A DNA stretch of 64,000 bases from Roseateles sp. (GTDB lineage: Bacteria > Pseudomonadota > Gammaproteobacteria > Burkholderiales > Burkholderiaceae_C). Position numbers and translations under genes: made by a program. Shown piece by piece: positions 1 to 10,429 of the stretch. Numbering within the stretch: position 1 is the stretch's first letter; every line of letters starts with the position of its first letter. The DNA lies in contig JACDQM010000188.1 in assembly GCA_015657635.1 (NCBI GenBank), positions 1 through 64,000 on the forward strand. Reading direction: 5' to 3'. The notes below the pieces were generated by a model. It saw only the letters and a list, made by a program, of their open reading frames with translations. It was not told the DNA's origin and did not search any database.

Positions 1-119
1 AGGGCGCGACTGGCGCGCTTGCCGCGCGACTTGGTGGTTTCGGGCACCGGCACATAGCTGCCACTGGCTTCACTCCAGACCAGACGGAATGCGTGATTCA
101 TCGAAGCTTTGCTTGTCAT
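1..119 (-). CDS. Start of a two-partner secretion exoprotein (TpsA), partial
   Basis: Only the first ~39 codons are in the window and the gene runs off the left edge. The ATG at 119 (a second in-frame ATG is at 101) begins a peptide containing MNHAFRLVWSEASGSYVPV, followed by a basic stretch with RGKRASRA. This is the extended signal peptide region (ESPR) typical of large type Vb exoproteins and autotransporters (MNxxxRxxWNxxxGxxVxVxE pattern). It follows tpsB by about 60 bases on the same strand, the usual tpsB-tpsA order. The product is expected to be a large secreted beta-helical protein of the filamentous haemagglutinin/haemolysin type, but its passenger cannot be seen. A purine-rich GAGAGAA lies about 9 bases before the ATG at 119. 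The ESPR reading is seen directly; the exoprotein identity is inferred from ESPR and neighbour. Confidence 0.8.
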   Translation of the reverse strand, partial: MTSKASMNHAFRLVWSEASGSYVPVPETTKSRGKRASRA

Positions 120-179
120 GCTGACGTTCTCTCGTTTTTTTGGGGTTCGCGCTTGTGGGCGGTTCAGAGGCGGCTGCGC

Positions 180-1956
180 TCAGTAGCGCAGGCTGGCCTG
201 CACCCACAGGTGATTGCGGCTGCTGCGGCGTCTGCATTCAGGCCGGCGGCGCTGCGGCCCGGGTTGCTGCCCAGCGCATGCGCCCAGGCCGAACGCAGCG
301 ACCAGCGCTCGCCATACAGGTTCACACCGACTCCGGCGCCTGAGAGCGCATAGCTGTTGTCGCGCCCGGCGGGCGTCGCGCCGGCCCAGGGCTGGGCCTG
401 CTGCGTGATGCGGCCATGGTCGACAAAGGCGAGCAGCTGGCTGCGCAGCTCGGGCATCAGCTGGAGCTCCCGACGGACTTCCAGATTCAGCAGCCAGCCG
501 CTGTCGCCACTGGCTTCGCCCGAGGCCTGGCCACGCACGCCGGCCGGGCCACCAAGGATGAACTTCTCGGAAGAGTCGAGGTTGCGCCCGCCGAGCTGGG
601 CGCTTGCGCCCAAGAACAGGCTCCAGTCCGGCGCGCCCTCAAAGCCCTGCGTGCGGGCGACCCGCCCGTAGACCTTGCTGAAGCCGCCGGCTGTGCGTGC
701 GCTGAGGCTGTCCGCCAGGCGGTCCGCGCTGTTGTCCAGGTCCAGCTGCCCGACTGCGAAGCCGGCGCTCAGCTCGTTGTACGCAAGGCCCAGCCAGTCG
801 CTGCGGAAGCTGCCGCTCAGGCTGGCGCTGGCCTTGTGCACGCGCCGGGCTCGGATCTCCTGGCCCAGGGCCTTGTCGCTCATGCCCTTGCGCTCCACCT
901 CGAAACTCGCGCTCAGATTGCGCTCCCGCGTGCGCAGCAGCGGATAGGCGAGCCCCGCGGACAGCGTGCTTGCCGTGCCGGTCAGGTTCAGCGCTGCAGC
1001 ATCAGCCCCCACCTGGTAGCGCATCCAGCTGCCGCTGAACAGCGCCCGCAGGCCTTGCGGGTTCAGGCCCAGGCGTAGCTGGCCGATGCCTGATCGCTGC
1101 CGCGGCTGTGGCTGAGTCCCAGCCCCAGCAGATCGTCGTTGCCGAACGGCCGATACAGCGCCGCCTGCGCGCCGGCGCGCCAGTCGCCGGTATAGCGGTT
1201 GCCAAAGCTGTCCAGCGTGGCCTGGGCGCTCCAGTCGCGCGGCGTGTCGGCGCGCACCAGCAAGCGGCTGCTGCCGGGCTCCTTGCCCTTCTCGAGCGAG
1301 GCACGTGACTGCACGCCCGGCACTTCGCTGATCAGCAGCAGCGCGCGCTCCAGCTGTTCGCTGCGCACCGTGCCCTCCGGCAGCGCGGCATTGGCGACGC
1401 CAGCCAGCCAGACGCCAAGCGCGGGATCTGCGGCCATCACCTTGACGCGATCCGGGCCTGTCTGCAGCCGGCCCGCCATCACCGCAATTTCCAGGTCACC
1501 TGCGCTCAGATCCTGACGCGGCAGATAGGCGCGCGCGAGCGGATAGCCCGCCGCTTGCAGCGCCATCGTGACCCGGCTCGCCAACTGCTGCAGCTGCGCA
1601 TGGTTGAGCGTTTGGCCCTTGGCGTCCACCAGCAGGGCCTGCAAATGCGCATCGCTGAGCAATCCGTCCGCGCCGGAAACCCGCACCCGCTCGATGCGGG
1701 CGCGCAAGCCCGGCTGGGCCGCCGCTGTATCGAGCGCCTGTGCGTTGACAGTGACCGGCGCAGCAGCCGGGCGCACCGCGCTCTTGTCCAGACGTTGCTG
1801 CTCGTTGAGCAGCTGACCGGCATCAGGCACCGCCGCCTGTGCGCCAAGACCCATCAACAGGCCGGGCAGCAGCGCAATGCGGCCTGCCAGCTTGCCGATC
1901 GAGGACGTGAATCGGGCCGGGCTCTTTTGGGTTCTCACTGGCATCTTGTTATCCAT
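180..1956 (-). pseudogene. TpsB/ShlB-FhaC family outer-membrane transporter, two apparent frameshifts
   Basis: Outer-membrane translocator of a type Vb system, which secretes its partner TpsA. The N-terminal part (stop at 1063-1065) has a signal peptide ending near AQAA, then a POTRA_2 domain (roughly residues 85-165) and the first barrel strands. The C-terminal part is in another frame (to ~230) with the barrel motif GGPAGVRG. Adding one G to the GGG run at 1068-1070 restores SYAWGLNPQGLRALF across the junction. Adding one G near 226-230 restores the ending SSRNHLWVQASLRY and a stop at 180-182, a proper aromatic-terminated last strand. Repaired length is about 592 residues, normal for the family. 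Start choice: ATG 1956; a GTG at 1962 is also open. The two halves are not separate genes, because neither alone has a complete POTRA-barrel. Real pseudogene or sequencing error cannot be settled here; error is favoured. Confidence 0.85.
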
Positions 1957-2119
1957 TTCCACAACGATCTGTAACAGCCCGGTTTATCGACGCGGCTGTT
2001 GCAGCCGACCTTTGCCAGTCCGCCGCCGAGCTTTGCCAAACAGCACAAGCGCCGAGGAATGCCTGCTGTTCGTTAGATCGGTCACATGTCGCGGGAATCG
2101 GTGACAATCGCGCCCCGTG

Positions 2120-2926
2120 ATGAACTGCGCTGTATCCGAGAGCCCGCCAGGCGCCATGCCGCTGGTGCTGCTGGTTGATGACGAGCCCGAAGCGCTGAGC
2201 TGGCTGGTACGCCTGTTGCGACCTCACTACCGGCTCAGCTTTGCCACCGACGGGAAGGGCGCTCTCAACAAGGCTGAGGCGCTGAGCCCTGACCTGGTGC
2301 TGATGGACATCGGCCTGCCTGACCTGGACGGTTTCGCCTTGTGTCGCCGCCTCAAGGCCAGCCCGGCCCTGGAAGCGGTGCCGCTGCTGTTCCTGAGTTC
2401 ACACAACGAGCCGCAGCGCCGTATTGACGGCCTTGCCCTGGGCGCGGTGGATTTCATCGGCAAGGACTGCCATGGCGAGGAAGTGCTGGCGCGCGTGCGT
2501 TTGCACCTGAGCTTGTCGCGCCGGCATCACTCAGGCCAGGCGCAGCCCGAGGTCGCGCCTGCCGACCCGGATCAAGCCCTGGCCCAGACGATTGCCGCCC
2601 ACATCCGCGCCAGGCTGGACCAGGCGCTGACGGTGGGCGCGATTGCGCGCCACTTCGGTCTGGCGGACAAAGGCCTGCTGCGCCTGTTCCGGGAGCAACT
2701 GGGGCAGACCGTCTCCGGCTTCATCAGCGAGGAGCGCATGCGCGCTGGCCAGCGCCTGCTGCAGGAGACCAATCTGCCGGTGCAGCAGATTGCACTGGCG
2801 GTGGGCTATGGCAACCCAGGCAACTTTTCGACCGCCTTCCGGGAACGCCACGGCATGACTCCGCTTGCCTATCGACTCGGGTGGCGCGAAAGCGCCAGCA
2901 GCAGCGCCGGCACCGCCAGCGCATGA
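2120..2926 (+). CDS. Response regulator: receiver domain plus AraC-type DNA-binding domain
   Basis: Receiver domain at about residues 14-130, with the acidic pair in LLVDDEP and the phospho-acceptor Asp (about residue 63) in LVLMDIGLPDLDG. A C-terminal AraC/XylS double helix-turn-helix follows (about 165-255), with the second helix region reading GYGNPGNFSTAFRERHGMTP. It is a cytoplasmic DNA-binding output of a two-component system. The start could be GTG 2117 or ATG 2120. Its stop overlaps the ATG of the downstream histidine kinase (ATGA), so the two are translationally coupled and almost certainly partners. It is divergent from tpsB with about 160 bases between, so control of the secretion locus is plausible but not shown. 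Confidence 0.92.
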   Translation: MNCAVSESPPGAMPLVLLVDDEPEALSWLVRLLRPHYRLSFATDGKGALNKAEALSPDLVLMDIGLPDLDGFALCRRLKASPALEAVPLLFLSSHNEPQRRIDGLALGAVDFIGKDCHGEEVLARVRLHLSLSRRHHSGQAQPEVAPADPDQALAQTIAAHIRARLDQALTVGAIARHFGLADKGLLRLFREQLGQTVSGFISEERMRAGQRLLQETNLPVQQIALAVGYGNPGNFSTAFRERHGMTPLAYRLGWRESASSSAGTASA

Positions 2927-5301
2927 GCCGCGGGCTGCTGCGCCTGCTGCTGCTCGGCATGCTGCTCGCTGCAGCCAGCATCGGCGCACGCGCGCAAGCC
3001 GTGCTGGCGCTAGATGCCGATACAGCGGCCCGCCCCAGTCTGAGCCTGCTGCCCTGGCTGGGCTACCAGGTCGAGCCCCGCCCCGGCCCTGCTCCTGAGC
3101 AACCGCCTGCCGACGTACTGGGCGAGAGTGGATTCCTGCCGGCCACCGCGCGAGCGCTGACCCCAGGCTATACCGACGCCGCCTACTGGGTGCGCCTGCA
3201 ACTGCACAACCCCCAGCCGCAGAGCCTGCAGCGCGTGCTGCTGATCGAGCCCGCGCGCCTGGAGTCCGTCAGCCTCTACTGGCGCGACGCCCAGGGCAAA
3301 GGCTGGCAGCACAGCCGCGCAGGCACGGACCAGCCCTTCGCGGCCCGCGAGTTGCCGCTGCGCGACCACGCCTTCCTGCTGGACCTGGCGCCGGGCGAGC
3401 AGCGCACCCTGTGGCTGCGCATCAGCAGCCGCAGTGCGCTGGCCCTGCACGCCAGCCTCTGGCATGAGGGCGCCTTGCTGCAGCAGCAGCAAGGGCTGCT
3501 CTGGTTCGACGGTCTGCTGCACAGCCTGGGCGTGGTGGTCGGCGTGATCGCGCTGCTGCTGGCACTGAGCCAGCGCTCGGCCGGGTACGCGCTGCTGGGC
3601 CTGTACATGGCTGCAGCGACCTTGTTCGAGGCGTCCATGCGCGGCACCAGCTTCATGCTGCTGTGGCCGCAAGCCACCGACTGGGCCTTGCGCGCCCTGG
3701 GCAGCATCGGCCTGTTCACCACCTTGATGCAGGCGCTGGCCGTCAGCCAGCTGCTGTTGCTGCGACAACGTCAACCCGTGCTGCAGCGCCTGCTCATGAT
3801 GCTAGCCGGCCTGAACCTGAGCCTCATCGCGCTGTGCATCTGGGGTGACTACCGCTGGGCCACACAAGCCGCAAACTACTGCAACACCGGCCTGATGCTG
3901 CTGGGTCTGGTCGCCAGCGTGCGCGCAGCGCGCTCGGGGCAGTTCCTGGGCAAGATCTGGCTGCTGGTGATCCTGAGCCAGATCCTCAGCCTGCTGCCAC
4001 GCCAGCTGAGCCTGCAGGGCCACATCCCGCTCAGCGCAACGCTGGACTATGCCGGCAACATCGTCAGTGCGGCGGGCGGCCTGCTGGTGCTGATCGCCAT
4101 CGTTGTGCGCCTCAATCAGGAACGCCTCAGCCGCGCCAAGAACCTCGAAGAACTTGTCGAGCAACGCACAGCTGCGCTGGCCAGCGCACACGCTGAGCTT
4201 CGAGACAAGGATGCCGCCAAGGGCCGCCTGCTCGGCTATCTGGGACATGATCTGCGCGCGCCGCTGGCTTCGATGCTGCAGCTGAGTCGCAGTCTGGAAC
4301 CAGGCCCCGCGTTCGAGGACAACCGTCGCGCCATCGAGCAGGGCAGCGTGCTGCTGCTGGACGCGATCGACGAGCTCCAAGGCTTTGCGCGCCAGCCCGA
4401 CGCGGGCGTGAACACCGAAGTGCTGCTGGCGCCGGCCTATCTGTACGGCTTGCTGCGCGAAGCCGCCGAGCAAGCCCAGGCCATGATTCGAAGCCAGGGC
4501 CATCAGCTGCGGCTGCAACTGCATCCTGAGCTGCCCGGCGTCGTCGAACTGGACGCGCGCCGTGTGCGGCAAGTGCTGTTCAATCTGCTGGCCAACTCCA
4601 CCAAGCATGGTCGGCCCGGCGGTGACATCTGGCTGGAGGCGATCACCGCAGACGGCCGCTTGCAGATCACTGTGCAAGACGAGGGGCCGGGCATCGCCAT
4701 CGAGGAACAAGCGCTGGTATTCGAACCCTTTCTGCGCAGCCGGCGCAGTGCAGCTGTGCCCGGCATGGGGCTGGGCCTGAGCATCTCGCGCCAGACCGCG
4801 CGGGCCATGGGCGGAGACCTGACGCTGATCAGCCAGCCCGGCGAAGGCTGCCGCTTCACACTGAGCCTGCCTCTGTGCCTTGCGGAAGAGTGCCAGGTGC
4901 AATGGCAGCCGCCGCGCGCGGGTTCCGTGCCCGCGCTCGGCGAGGGCCTGGGCGCCGTGGTTCTGGACGGTTGCAGTACCGCCGCTGAGGCCTTGCGGGA
5001 GCGCCTGCTGCTGGCCGGCTTCGATGTGGAGTGCAGCGACGCGATCGAAGTTGTCGAGCCGGCGCTGGCCGCGCTGGCCGAACACTGCCAGCCGCGCCTG
5101 CTGGTCTACGATCCCGCCACTTTGGACCAGCCGCACAGGGTGCAGGCGCTGGCGGCACTGCTGCAGCGTTGGCCAGCGCTGCAGCCGCTGGCCTGCGCCG
5201 CGAGGCCCGGCAGCGAGCAGATGCTGGCCAAGCCCGCCGCCGACATGCTCTTCTGGGCAGCGGTTCGCCAGCATGTCGGCCGAGAGCCGGCGCCAGCTTA
5301 G
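2923..5301 (+). CDS. Membrane histidine kinase with 7TMR-DISM sensor and degenerate C-terminal receiver
   Basis: A signal peptide (about residues 1-25) is followed by a periplasmic DISMED2-like domain (~30-180), a seven-helix 7TMR-DISM membrane domain (~190-400), a short coiled coil, HisKA with the phosphorylated His in [11 protein letters not shown] (about residue 442), and an HATPase domain with the N box [10 protein letters not shown], then DEGPGIA and GMGLGLSIS. The last ~110 residues resemble a receiver domain: the Asp in LLVYDP and a KP pair persist, but the N-terminal acidic pair is replaced (AVVLDG), so phosphorylation there is doubtful. The ATG at 2923 was chosen over an upstream in-frame GTG at 2881 because it overlaps the regulator's stop and directly begins the signal peptide. 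DISM domains are thought to bind extracellular ligands, often carbohydrates; no ligand can be read here. Confidence 0.9.
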   Translation: MSRGLLRLLLLGMLLAAASIGARAQAVLALDADTAARPSLSLLPWLGYQVEPRPGPAPEQPPADVLGESGFLPATARALTPGYTDAAYWVRLQLHNPQPQSLQRVLLIEPARLESVSLYWRDAQGKGWQHSRAGTDQPFAARELPLRDHAFLLDLAPGEQRTLWLRISSRSALALHASLWHEGALLQQQQGLLWFDGLLHSLGVVVGVIALLLALSQRSAGYALLGLYMAAATLFEASMRGTSFMLLWPQATDWALRALGSIGLFTTLMQALAVSQLLLLRQRQPVLQRLLMMLAGLNLSLIALCIWGDYRWATQAANYCNTGLMLLGLVASVRAARSGQFLGKIWLLVILSQILSLLPRQLSLQGHIPLSATLDYAGNIVSAAGGLLVLIAIVVRLNQERLSRAKNLEELVEQRTAALASAHAELRDKDAAKGRLLGYLGHDLRAPLASMLQLSRSLEPGPAFEDNRRAIEQGSVLLLDAIDELQGFARQPDAGVNTEVLLAPAYLYGLLREAAEQAQAMIRSQGHQLRLQLHPELPGVVELDARRVRQVLFNLLANSTKHGRPGGDIWLEAITADGRLQITVQDEGPGIAIEEQALVFEPFLRSRRSAAVPGMGLGLSISRQTARAMGGDLTLISQPGEGCRFTLSLPLCLAEECQVQWQPPRAGSVPALGEGLGAVVLDGCSTAAEALRERLLLAGFDVECSDAIEVVEPALAALAEHCQPRLLVYDPATLDQPHRVQALAALLQRWPALQPLACAARPGSEQMLAKPAADMLFWAAVRQHVGREPAPA

Positions 5302-5351
5302 ATCCGGCCGGGGCTCTATCATGGTGGGTTTTCCACACCAGCCTGGGCCCC

Positions 5352-8264
5352 ATGTCCCGACAGCCCCCTCCGAACAGCCCCGACGCGCCGATGATCCGCG
5401 TGCGCGGCGCGCGCACCCACAATCTGAAGAACATCGATGTGGATCTGCCGCGCAACCAGCTGGTGGTGATCACCGGCCTGTCCGGCTCGGGCAAGTCCAG
5501 CCTGGCCTTCGACACGCTCTATGCCGAGGGCCAGCGCCGCTACGTGGAAAGCCTGTCGGCATACGCGCGCCAGTTCCTGCAGCTGATGGACAAGCCGGAT
5601 GTCGACGTGATCGAGGGCCTGTCGCCAGCGATCTCGATCGAGCAGAAGGCCACCAGCCACAACCCGCGCTCCACCGTCGGCACGGTGACCGAAATCCACG
5701 ACTACCTGCGCCTGCTCTACGCGCGCGCCGGCACGCCTTTCTGCCCCGACCACCACCTGCCGCTGGAGGCGCAGAGCGTCAGCCAGATGGTCGACGCGGT
5801 GCTGGCCATGCCCGACGAATCGAAGCTGATGCTGCTGGCGCCAGTGGCGCGCGACCGCAAGGGCGAATTCGTCGAGCTGTTCGAGGACATGCAGGCCCAG
5901 GGTTATGTACGCTTCCGTGTCGACGGACAGACCGTCGAGGCGCCCGACGTGCCAGCCCTGAAGAAGGCCGAGAAGCACGATATCGACGTGGTGGTGGACC
6001 GAATCAAGGTGCGCGCCGATGCCGCCGACCAGCTGCGCCAACGCCTGGCCGAAAGCTTCGAAGCCGCGCTGCGCCTGGCCGAGGGCCGTGCGCTGGTGCT
6101 GAACATGGACACCGGCACCGAAACCCTGTTCTCCAGCAAGTTCGCCTGCCCGATCTGCAGCTACTCGCTGCCGGAACTGGAGCCGCGCCTGTTCTCCTTC
6201 AACTCGCCCGTGGGCGCCTGCCCGAGCTGCGAGGGCCTGGGCCAACTGACGGTGTTTGACCCAGACCGCGTGGTGGCCTTCCCGACGCTGAGCCTGGCCA
6301 GCGGTGCCGTCAAGGGCTGGGACCGCCGCAATGCCTACACGTTCTCGATGCTGGAGAGCGTGGCCAAGCATTACGGCTTCGATATCGAGCTGCCTTTCGA
6401 GGAGCTGCCCGAGCAGGCGCGCAGCGTGCTGCTGCAGGGCTCGGGCGAAGAAGAGATCAGCTTCACCTACGAAGCCGAGGGCGCCAATGGCAAGAAGCGT
6501 TCGGTCAAGCGCTCGCATCCCTTCGAAGGCATCCTGCCCAACCTGACCCGGCGTTTCAAGGAGACCGATTCCAGCGCGGTGCGCGAGGATCTGGCGCGCT
6601 ATATGGCCGCCAAGCCCTGCCCGCACTGCGAAGGTTCGCGCCTGCGCCGGGAAGCACGCCATGTGGTGCTGCAGCCGGCCGACGCCGCGCCGGGCTTCAA
6701 GGGCCGGCCCATCTATGAGGTGGAGCATTCGACGCTGGCCGACTGCCTGCACTATTTCGAAGGCCTGAAGCTCAAGGGCGCCAAGGCCGAGATCGGCGAC
6801 AAGGTGGTGCGCGAGATCGCCTCGCGCCTGCGCTTCCTCAACGACGTTGGCCTGAACTACCTGAGCCTGGACCGCAGCGCCGACACGCTGTCAGGCGGCG
6901 AGGCGCAGCGCATCCGCCTGGCCTCGCAGATCGGCTCGGGCCTGACCGGCGTGATGTATGTGCTGGATGAGCCCAGCATCGGCCTGCACCAGCGCGACAA
7001 CGACCGCCTGATCGCCACACTGCGCCATCTGCGCGACCTGGGCAATTCGGTGCTGGTGGTCGAGCACGACGAGGACGCGATCCGCGCCGCTGACTATGTG
7101 CTGGACCTGGGTCCTGGCGCCGGCGTGCATGGCGGCCGCATCATGGCCCAGGGCACACCGGCCGAGGTGGCGGCCAACCCAGCCTCGCTGACCGGCCGCT
7201 ATCTGTCCGGCAGCGCCAGGATCGAGGTGCCGACCAAGCGCCACAGCCTGGCGGACATGAAGGAGCCGCGCACGCTGAAGATCGTCAATGCGCGCGGCAA
7301 CAACCTGAAGGGCGTGAGCGTCGAAATCCCGGTGGGGCTGCTGACCTGCGTCACCGGCGTGTCGGGCTCGGGCAAGAGCACGCTGGTCAACGACACGCTC
7401 TACGCCGCCGTGGCCAAGAAGCTCTACCAGGCCCACCAGGACCCGGCGCCGCATGACGAGATCGAGGGGCTGGACGCCTTCGACAAGGTGATCAACGTCG
7501 ACCAGTCGCCGATCGGCCGCACGCCGCGCTCCAATCCGGCCACCTACACCGGCCTGTTCACGCCAATCCGCGAGTTGTTCGCCGAGATGCCCACCGCGCG
7601 CGAACGCGGCTACGGCCCCGGCCGCTTCAGCTTCAACGTGGCCGGCGGCCGCTGCGAGGCCTGCCAGGGCGACGGCGTCATCAAGGTGGAGATGCACTTC
7701 CTGCCCGATGTCTACGTGCCCTGCGATGTCTGCCATGGCAAGCGCTACAACCGCGAGACGCTGGAAGTGCTCTACAAGGGCAAGAACATCACCCAGGTGC
7801 TGGGCATGACGATCGAGGACGCGGCCGAATTCTTCAGCGCCGTGCCCAGCATCTCGCGCAAGCTGCAGACCCTGCTGGACGTGGGCCTGGGCTATGTGAA
7901 GCTGGGCCAGAGCGCCACCACGCTCTCAGGCGGCGAGGCGCAGCGCGTCAAGCTGGCGCTGGAGCTGTCCAAGCGCGACACCGGCCGCACGCTCTACATC
8001 CTGGACGAGCCCACCACCGGCCTGCACTTCGCCGACATCGCGCTGCTGCTCAAGGTGCTGCACCAGCTGCGCGACGCGGGCAACACCATCGTCGTGATCG
8101 AGCACAACCTGGACGTCATCAAGACCGCCGACTGGCTGGTGGACATGGGTCCGGAAGGGGGCTCAGGCGGCGGGCAGCTGCTGCTGGCCGGCACGCCAGA
8201 ACAGCTGGCTGACTGCGCGGCCAGTCACACCGGCCGCTATCTGAAGCCCTTGCTGGTCAGGTAG
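5352..8264 (+). CDS. uvrA: UvrA, excinuclease ABC subunit A
   Basis: DNA damage-sensing ATPase of nucleotide excision repair, which loads UvrB at lesions. About 970 residues, close to the family norm of ~940-970. The first Walker [10 protein letters not shown] is at residues ~42-50, and the N-terminal zinc module CPIC...CPSC is at ~264-298. The first signature LSGGEAQR is near 513, the second Walker [10 protein letters not shown] near 668, the CEAC...CDVC zinc finger near 769-795, and the second signature LSGGEAQR near 859. Both ATP sites look intact. ATG 5352 was chosen; ATG 5391 ([15 protein letters not shown]) matches the usual UvrA start equally well. It sits 50 bases after the histidine kinase on the same strand. 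Its 3' end overlaps the convergent PEP-CTERM gene by 8 bases. Confidence 0.98.
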   Translation: MSRQPPPNSPDAPMIRVRGARTHNLKNIDVDLPRNQLVVITGLSGSGKSSLAFDTLYAEGQRRYVESLSAYARQFLQLMDKPDVDVIEGLSPAISIEQKATSHNPRSTVGTVTEIHDYLRLLYARAGTPFCPDHHLPLEAQSVSQMVDAVLAMPDESKLMLLAPVARDRKGEFVELFEDMQAQGYVRFRVDGQTVEAPDVPALKKAEKHDIDVVVDRIKVRADAADQLRQRLAESFEAALRLAEGRALVLNMDTGTETLFSSKFACPICSYSLPELEPRLFSFNSPVGACPSCEGLGQLTVFDPDRVVAFPTLSLASGAVKGWDRRNAYTFSMLESVAKHYGFDIELPFEELPEQARSVLLQGSGEEEISFTYEAEGANGKKRSVKRSHPFEGILPNLTRRFKETDSSAVREDLARYMAAKPCPHCEGSRLRREARHVVLQPADAAPGFKGRPIYEVEHSTLADCLHYFEGLKLKGAKAEIGDKVVREIASRLRFLNDVGLNYLSLDRSADTLSGGEAQRIRLASQIGSGLTGVMYVLDEPSIGLHQRDNDRLIATLRHLRDLGNSVLVVEHDEDAIRAADYVLDLGPGAGVHGGRIMAQGTPAEVAANPASLTGRYLSGSARIEVPTKRHSLADMKEPRTLKIVNARGNNLKGVSVEIPVGLLTCVTGVSGSGKSTLVNDTLYAAVAKKLYQAHQDPAPHDEIEGLDAFDKVINVDQSPIGRTPRSNPATYTGLFTPIRELFAEMPTARERGYGPGRFSFNVAGGRCEACQGDGVIKVEMHFLPDVYVPCDVCHGKRYNRETLEVLYKGKNITQVLGMTIEDAAEFFSAVPSISRKLQTLLDVGLGYVKLGQSATTLSGGEAQRVKLALELSKRDTGRTLYILDEPTTGLHFADIALLLKVLHQLRDAGNTIVVIEHNLDVIKTADWLVDMGPEGGSGGGQLLLAGTPEQLADCAASHTGRYLKPLLVR

Positions 8265-8993
8265 GGCGGCGACGCTTCGCGACCCAGGCCACCACGGCCA
8301 AGCCGGACAGCAGCAGCGCCCAAGTCTCGGGCTCGGGCACGGCAGGCGTCACGGTGGGGATGCCTGGCGGCAGGGTCGGCACCAACGGCACCGCGCCCGG
8401 AATCAGTCCAGGGCCCGGCGGAGCCGCCGCCACCGTTGTTGTCGGCAGCGGGCTGGCCAGCTGCGCGAAGCTCGGGCCGGCCGGCGAAGGCGTGCTGCCT
8501 CCCGGCACACCGGCGCCCGGTGGTTCCATCTCGAGTTCGGTCTGCGGGTCCACCGCCGGCTGAGCCACCGCGACGGTGGCCACGGGCTTGGCGGCGATCC
8601 GCTGGATGCGGCTGACATTGCGGCAGACGGTCGGCACCAGGATGCAATGGCCGTCTTCGCAATAGACCAGGCCGCGCTCCTGCATCTTGGCGGTCCACTT
8701 GGTGCGGGTCACGGTGCGGCAGACGCTGCCGGCTCCGAAATGCATGTCGCGGATCTCGGCACCGTACTGGGCCTTGCCTTCGATGCCATCGCGCGTGATC
8801 AGCGCGATCTCGTCGTACTGGCGCGCTGCATGCGGGCCTTCAGCTTGGCCCGGACCGGCGCCGGAATGTCCTGATAGCGGTCCACCGCGGCCACCACGTC
8901 ACCCATGAAGGGGTTGACGCCCGGCCTGTCCCAACTGCATTGGGGCAGGGTCGCGGTCGAAGCGGCCAGTGCGATGGAAGCGAGGATGGACAT
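8257..8993 (-). pseudogene. MHFG-type PEP-CTERM protein, apparent single frameshift
   Basis: Exported protein with a short signal peptide (MSILASIALAAST), a conserved middle region with MHFGAGSVCRTVTRTKW and ERGLVYCEDGHC, a proline-rich linker, and a C-terminal PEP-CTERM anchor: VPEPETWALLLSGLAVVAW then a KRRR tail. PEP-CTERM tails are recognised by exosortase in exopolysaccharide-producing bacteria; no exosortase lies in this window. The N-terminal part (to ~8826) and the main part are in different frames. One extra G at 8821-8828 joins ARMQ to RQYDEIALITRDGIEG in a continuous reading. MHFG-PEP-CTERM is a named small family in Burkholderiales, and that family name is from memory. It ends inside the last codons of uvrA on the opposite strand. 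Confidence 0.75.
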
Positions 8994-9276
8994 GGTTTTG
9001 GTGTCGGTATCGCGGCAGGCCCTCAAGCCCGCTGCATGCCTGCAGTTTAAGGAGTCCTGGGGCCAACCCTAGGCCGCAGCCCCCTTGATGAGGGGTTGGT
9101 CAAAGCTTGCATATGTCACGCTTTTGGGCACTTCGCTTCGTTCATGACGAGCTGCAGCAGAAATCAGGCTCTTGCGCTGCCTGATCCGATCCGCGCCGGC
9201 GATTCACTGCTATCGTGCGCGGCGCGGCACGGTACAGCCGAGTCGCCGTGCTCTCCTCGCCCGCCAGTCCGCAGCC

Positions 9277-9669
9277 ATGTCAGATTCCGCTCCCGCACGC
9301 CTTGTGCTTTACGTCGAAGACGATCGCATCAACATCGTGTTGATGGAGGAAGTGTTCCGCCGCCTGCCCGGCTGGCAGCTCGAATACGCCGAAGACGGCC
9401 GCCAGGCCCTGCAGATGCTGCGCGAGATCCAGCCCGAACTGCTGCTGGTTGACATGAACCTGCCCGACATGAGCGGCCTTGATTTGATCGGGCAACTGCG
9501 CCGCGAGCCACGCCTGAGCGGCCTGCCCTGCGTGGCGCTGTCGGCCGATGCGCTGCCCGAGCAGGTGCATGCCGCGCTGCAGGCCGGCTTCAAAGACTAT
9601 TGGCTCAAGCCCATCGACGTGCCGCAACTGGTTCAGGCGCTGCAGTCGCTGCAGAGCTTGACGAGCTGA
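9277..9669 (+). CDS. Single-domain response regulator (CheY-like receiver)
   Basis: A 130-residue protein consisting of one receiver domain and nothing else. The acidic pair is in LYVEDD (residues 15-16), the phospho-acceptor Asp59 in LLLVDMNLPDMSG, the Ser/Thr switch in VALSAD, and the conserved Lys111 in DYWLKPID. The ATG at 9277 begins the domain; upstream in-frame sequence does not resemble a receiver. No kinase is adjacent, so it probably serves a distant hybrid kinase or phosphorelay. The motif set is closer to receivers found attached to hybrid kinases than to flagellar CheY. It is followed by an intrinsic terminator that serves mainly the opposite strand. Confidence 0.92.
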   Translation: MSDSAPARLVLYVEDDRINIVLMEEVFRRLPGWQLEYAEDGRQALQMLREIQPELLLVDMNLPDMSGLDLIGQLRREPRLSGLPCVALSADALPEQVHAALQAGFKDYWLKPIDVPQLVQALQSLQSLTS

Positions 9670-9740
9670 CGCAGCTGCAAGCCCCTCAAGCTGCGCGCAA
9701 TCGCCGCGCAGCTGGCGAGCCGTAGCGCGACTGCACAGAC

Positions 9741-9768
9741 AAAAAAAGGCCCGGAAACTCCGGGCCTT
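9741..9768 (-). terminator. Intrinsic terminator after the H1-like/SWIB gene
   Basis: A perfect 10-bp stem, AAGGCCCGGA/TCCGGGCCTT with a 3-base loop, is followed on the minus strand by seven T. It lies 45 bases beyond the stop of the H1-like gene. Read on the plus strand it may also stop the receiver gene, although only two T follow there. Confidence 0.9.
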
Positions 9769-9812
9769 GTCGTCATGGCGGGTTGCGACGCGTGAGCGCC
9801 GCAACACCGGCA

Positions 9813-10235
9813 TCACTTCAGGTGGCTGTTGATCAGCTTGGTCATCTCGAACATATCGGCCTTGGCCTTGCCGAAGATTTCCTTCAGCTTGGCATCGGCA
9901 ACGATGATGCGCTTCTGCACTTCGTCCTGCAGCTTGTGCTTCTTGATGTACTCCCACACCTTCTTGGTCACATCGGTGCGCGGCAGCGGTGCCGAGCCGA
10001 CGATGGCGGCCAGTGCGGCGCTGGGGGTCAGCGCCTTCATGAAGGCCGCATTGGGAGTGCGCTTCTTTGCAGGAGCCGCAGCCTTCTTGGCGGGGGCAGC
10101 CTTCTTGGCCGGTGCAGCGGCCTTCTTTGCCGGAGCTGCCTTCTTGGCCGCAGGAGCCGCCGCCTTCTTGGCCGGAGCGGCCTTCTTGGCCGGAGCCGCC
10201 TTCTTGGCGGGTGCAGCCTTCTTCGCAGTTGCCAT
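9813..10235 (-). CDS. Histone H1-like Lys/Ala-Pro tail fused to a SWIB domain
   Basis: 140 residues. Residues 1-58 are an imperfect repeat of AAPAKK units with almost only A, P and K, like the C-terminal tail of eukaryotic H1 and bacterial H1-like nucleoid proteins. Residues ~64-140 form a SWIB/MDM2 domain (ALTPSAALAAIVGSAPLPRT, then KVWEYIKKHKLQD, ending in the KLINSHLK helix). SWIB proteins of this kind occur in Burkholderiales and chlamydiae. A role in nucleoid compaction or DNA topology is likely but unproven. ATG 10235 is chosen over an in-frame ATG at 10253 because GGAGAG sits about 7 bases before it. It is monocistronic and ends at a strong terminator. Confidence 0.93.
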   Translation of the reverse strand: MATAKKAAPAKKAAPAKKAAPAKKAAAPAAKKAAPAKKAAAPAKKAAPAKKAAAPAKKRTPNAAFMKALTPSAALAAIVGSAPLPRTDVTKKVWEYIKKHKLQDEVQKRIIVADAKLKEIFGKAKADMFEMTKLINSHLK

Positions 10236-10429
10236 TTCGATTCTCTCCATCAAAGGTTGTGTTGATGTGCCGGGGTCCGGGTGAAGGTCTGAGCCTTCGA
10301 TACTCTCTGGCGCCCTGCGCGAGCAATGGTACTGCGCGCCTCTCTCATTGAGAAGGCTCTCATAGAGGAGATTTGCGTCAGGACCGCGAGATTTGCCCGA
10401 TCAACACCCCTGAATGTCGCGGCTGTGCA

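Noticed and set aside
164-1065. Two separate genes for the halves of tpsB
   Set aside because: The second half has no signal peptide, POTRA or ribosome-binding site, and both junctions become continuous TpsB sequence after adding one base each.
9277-9669. Chemotaxis CheY
   Set aside because: No flagellar or chemotaxis signalling genes are adjacent, and the motif details fit hybrid-kinase-associated receivers better.
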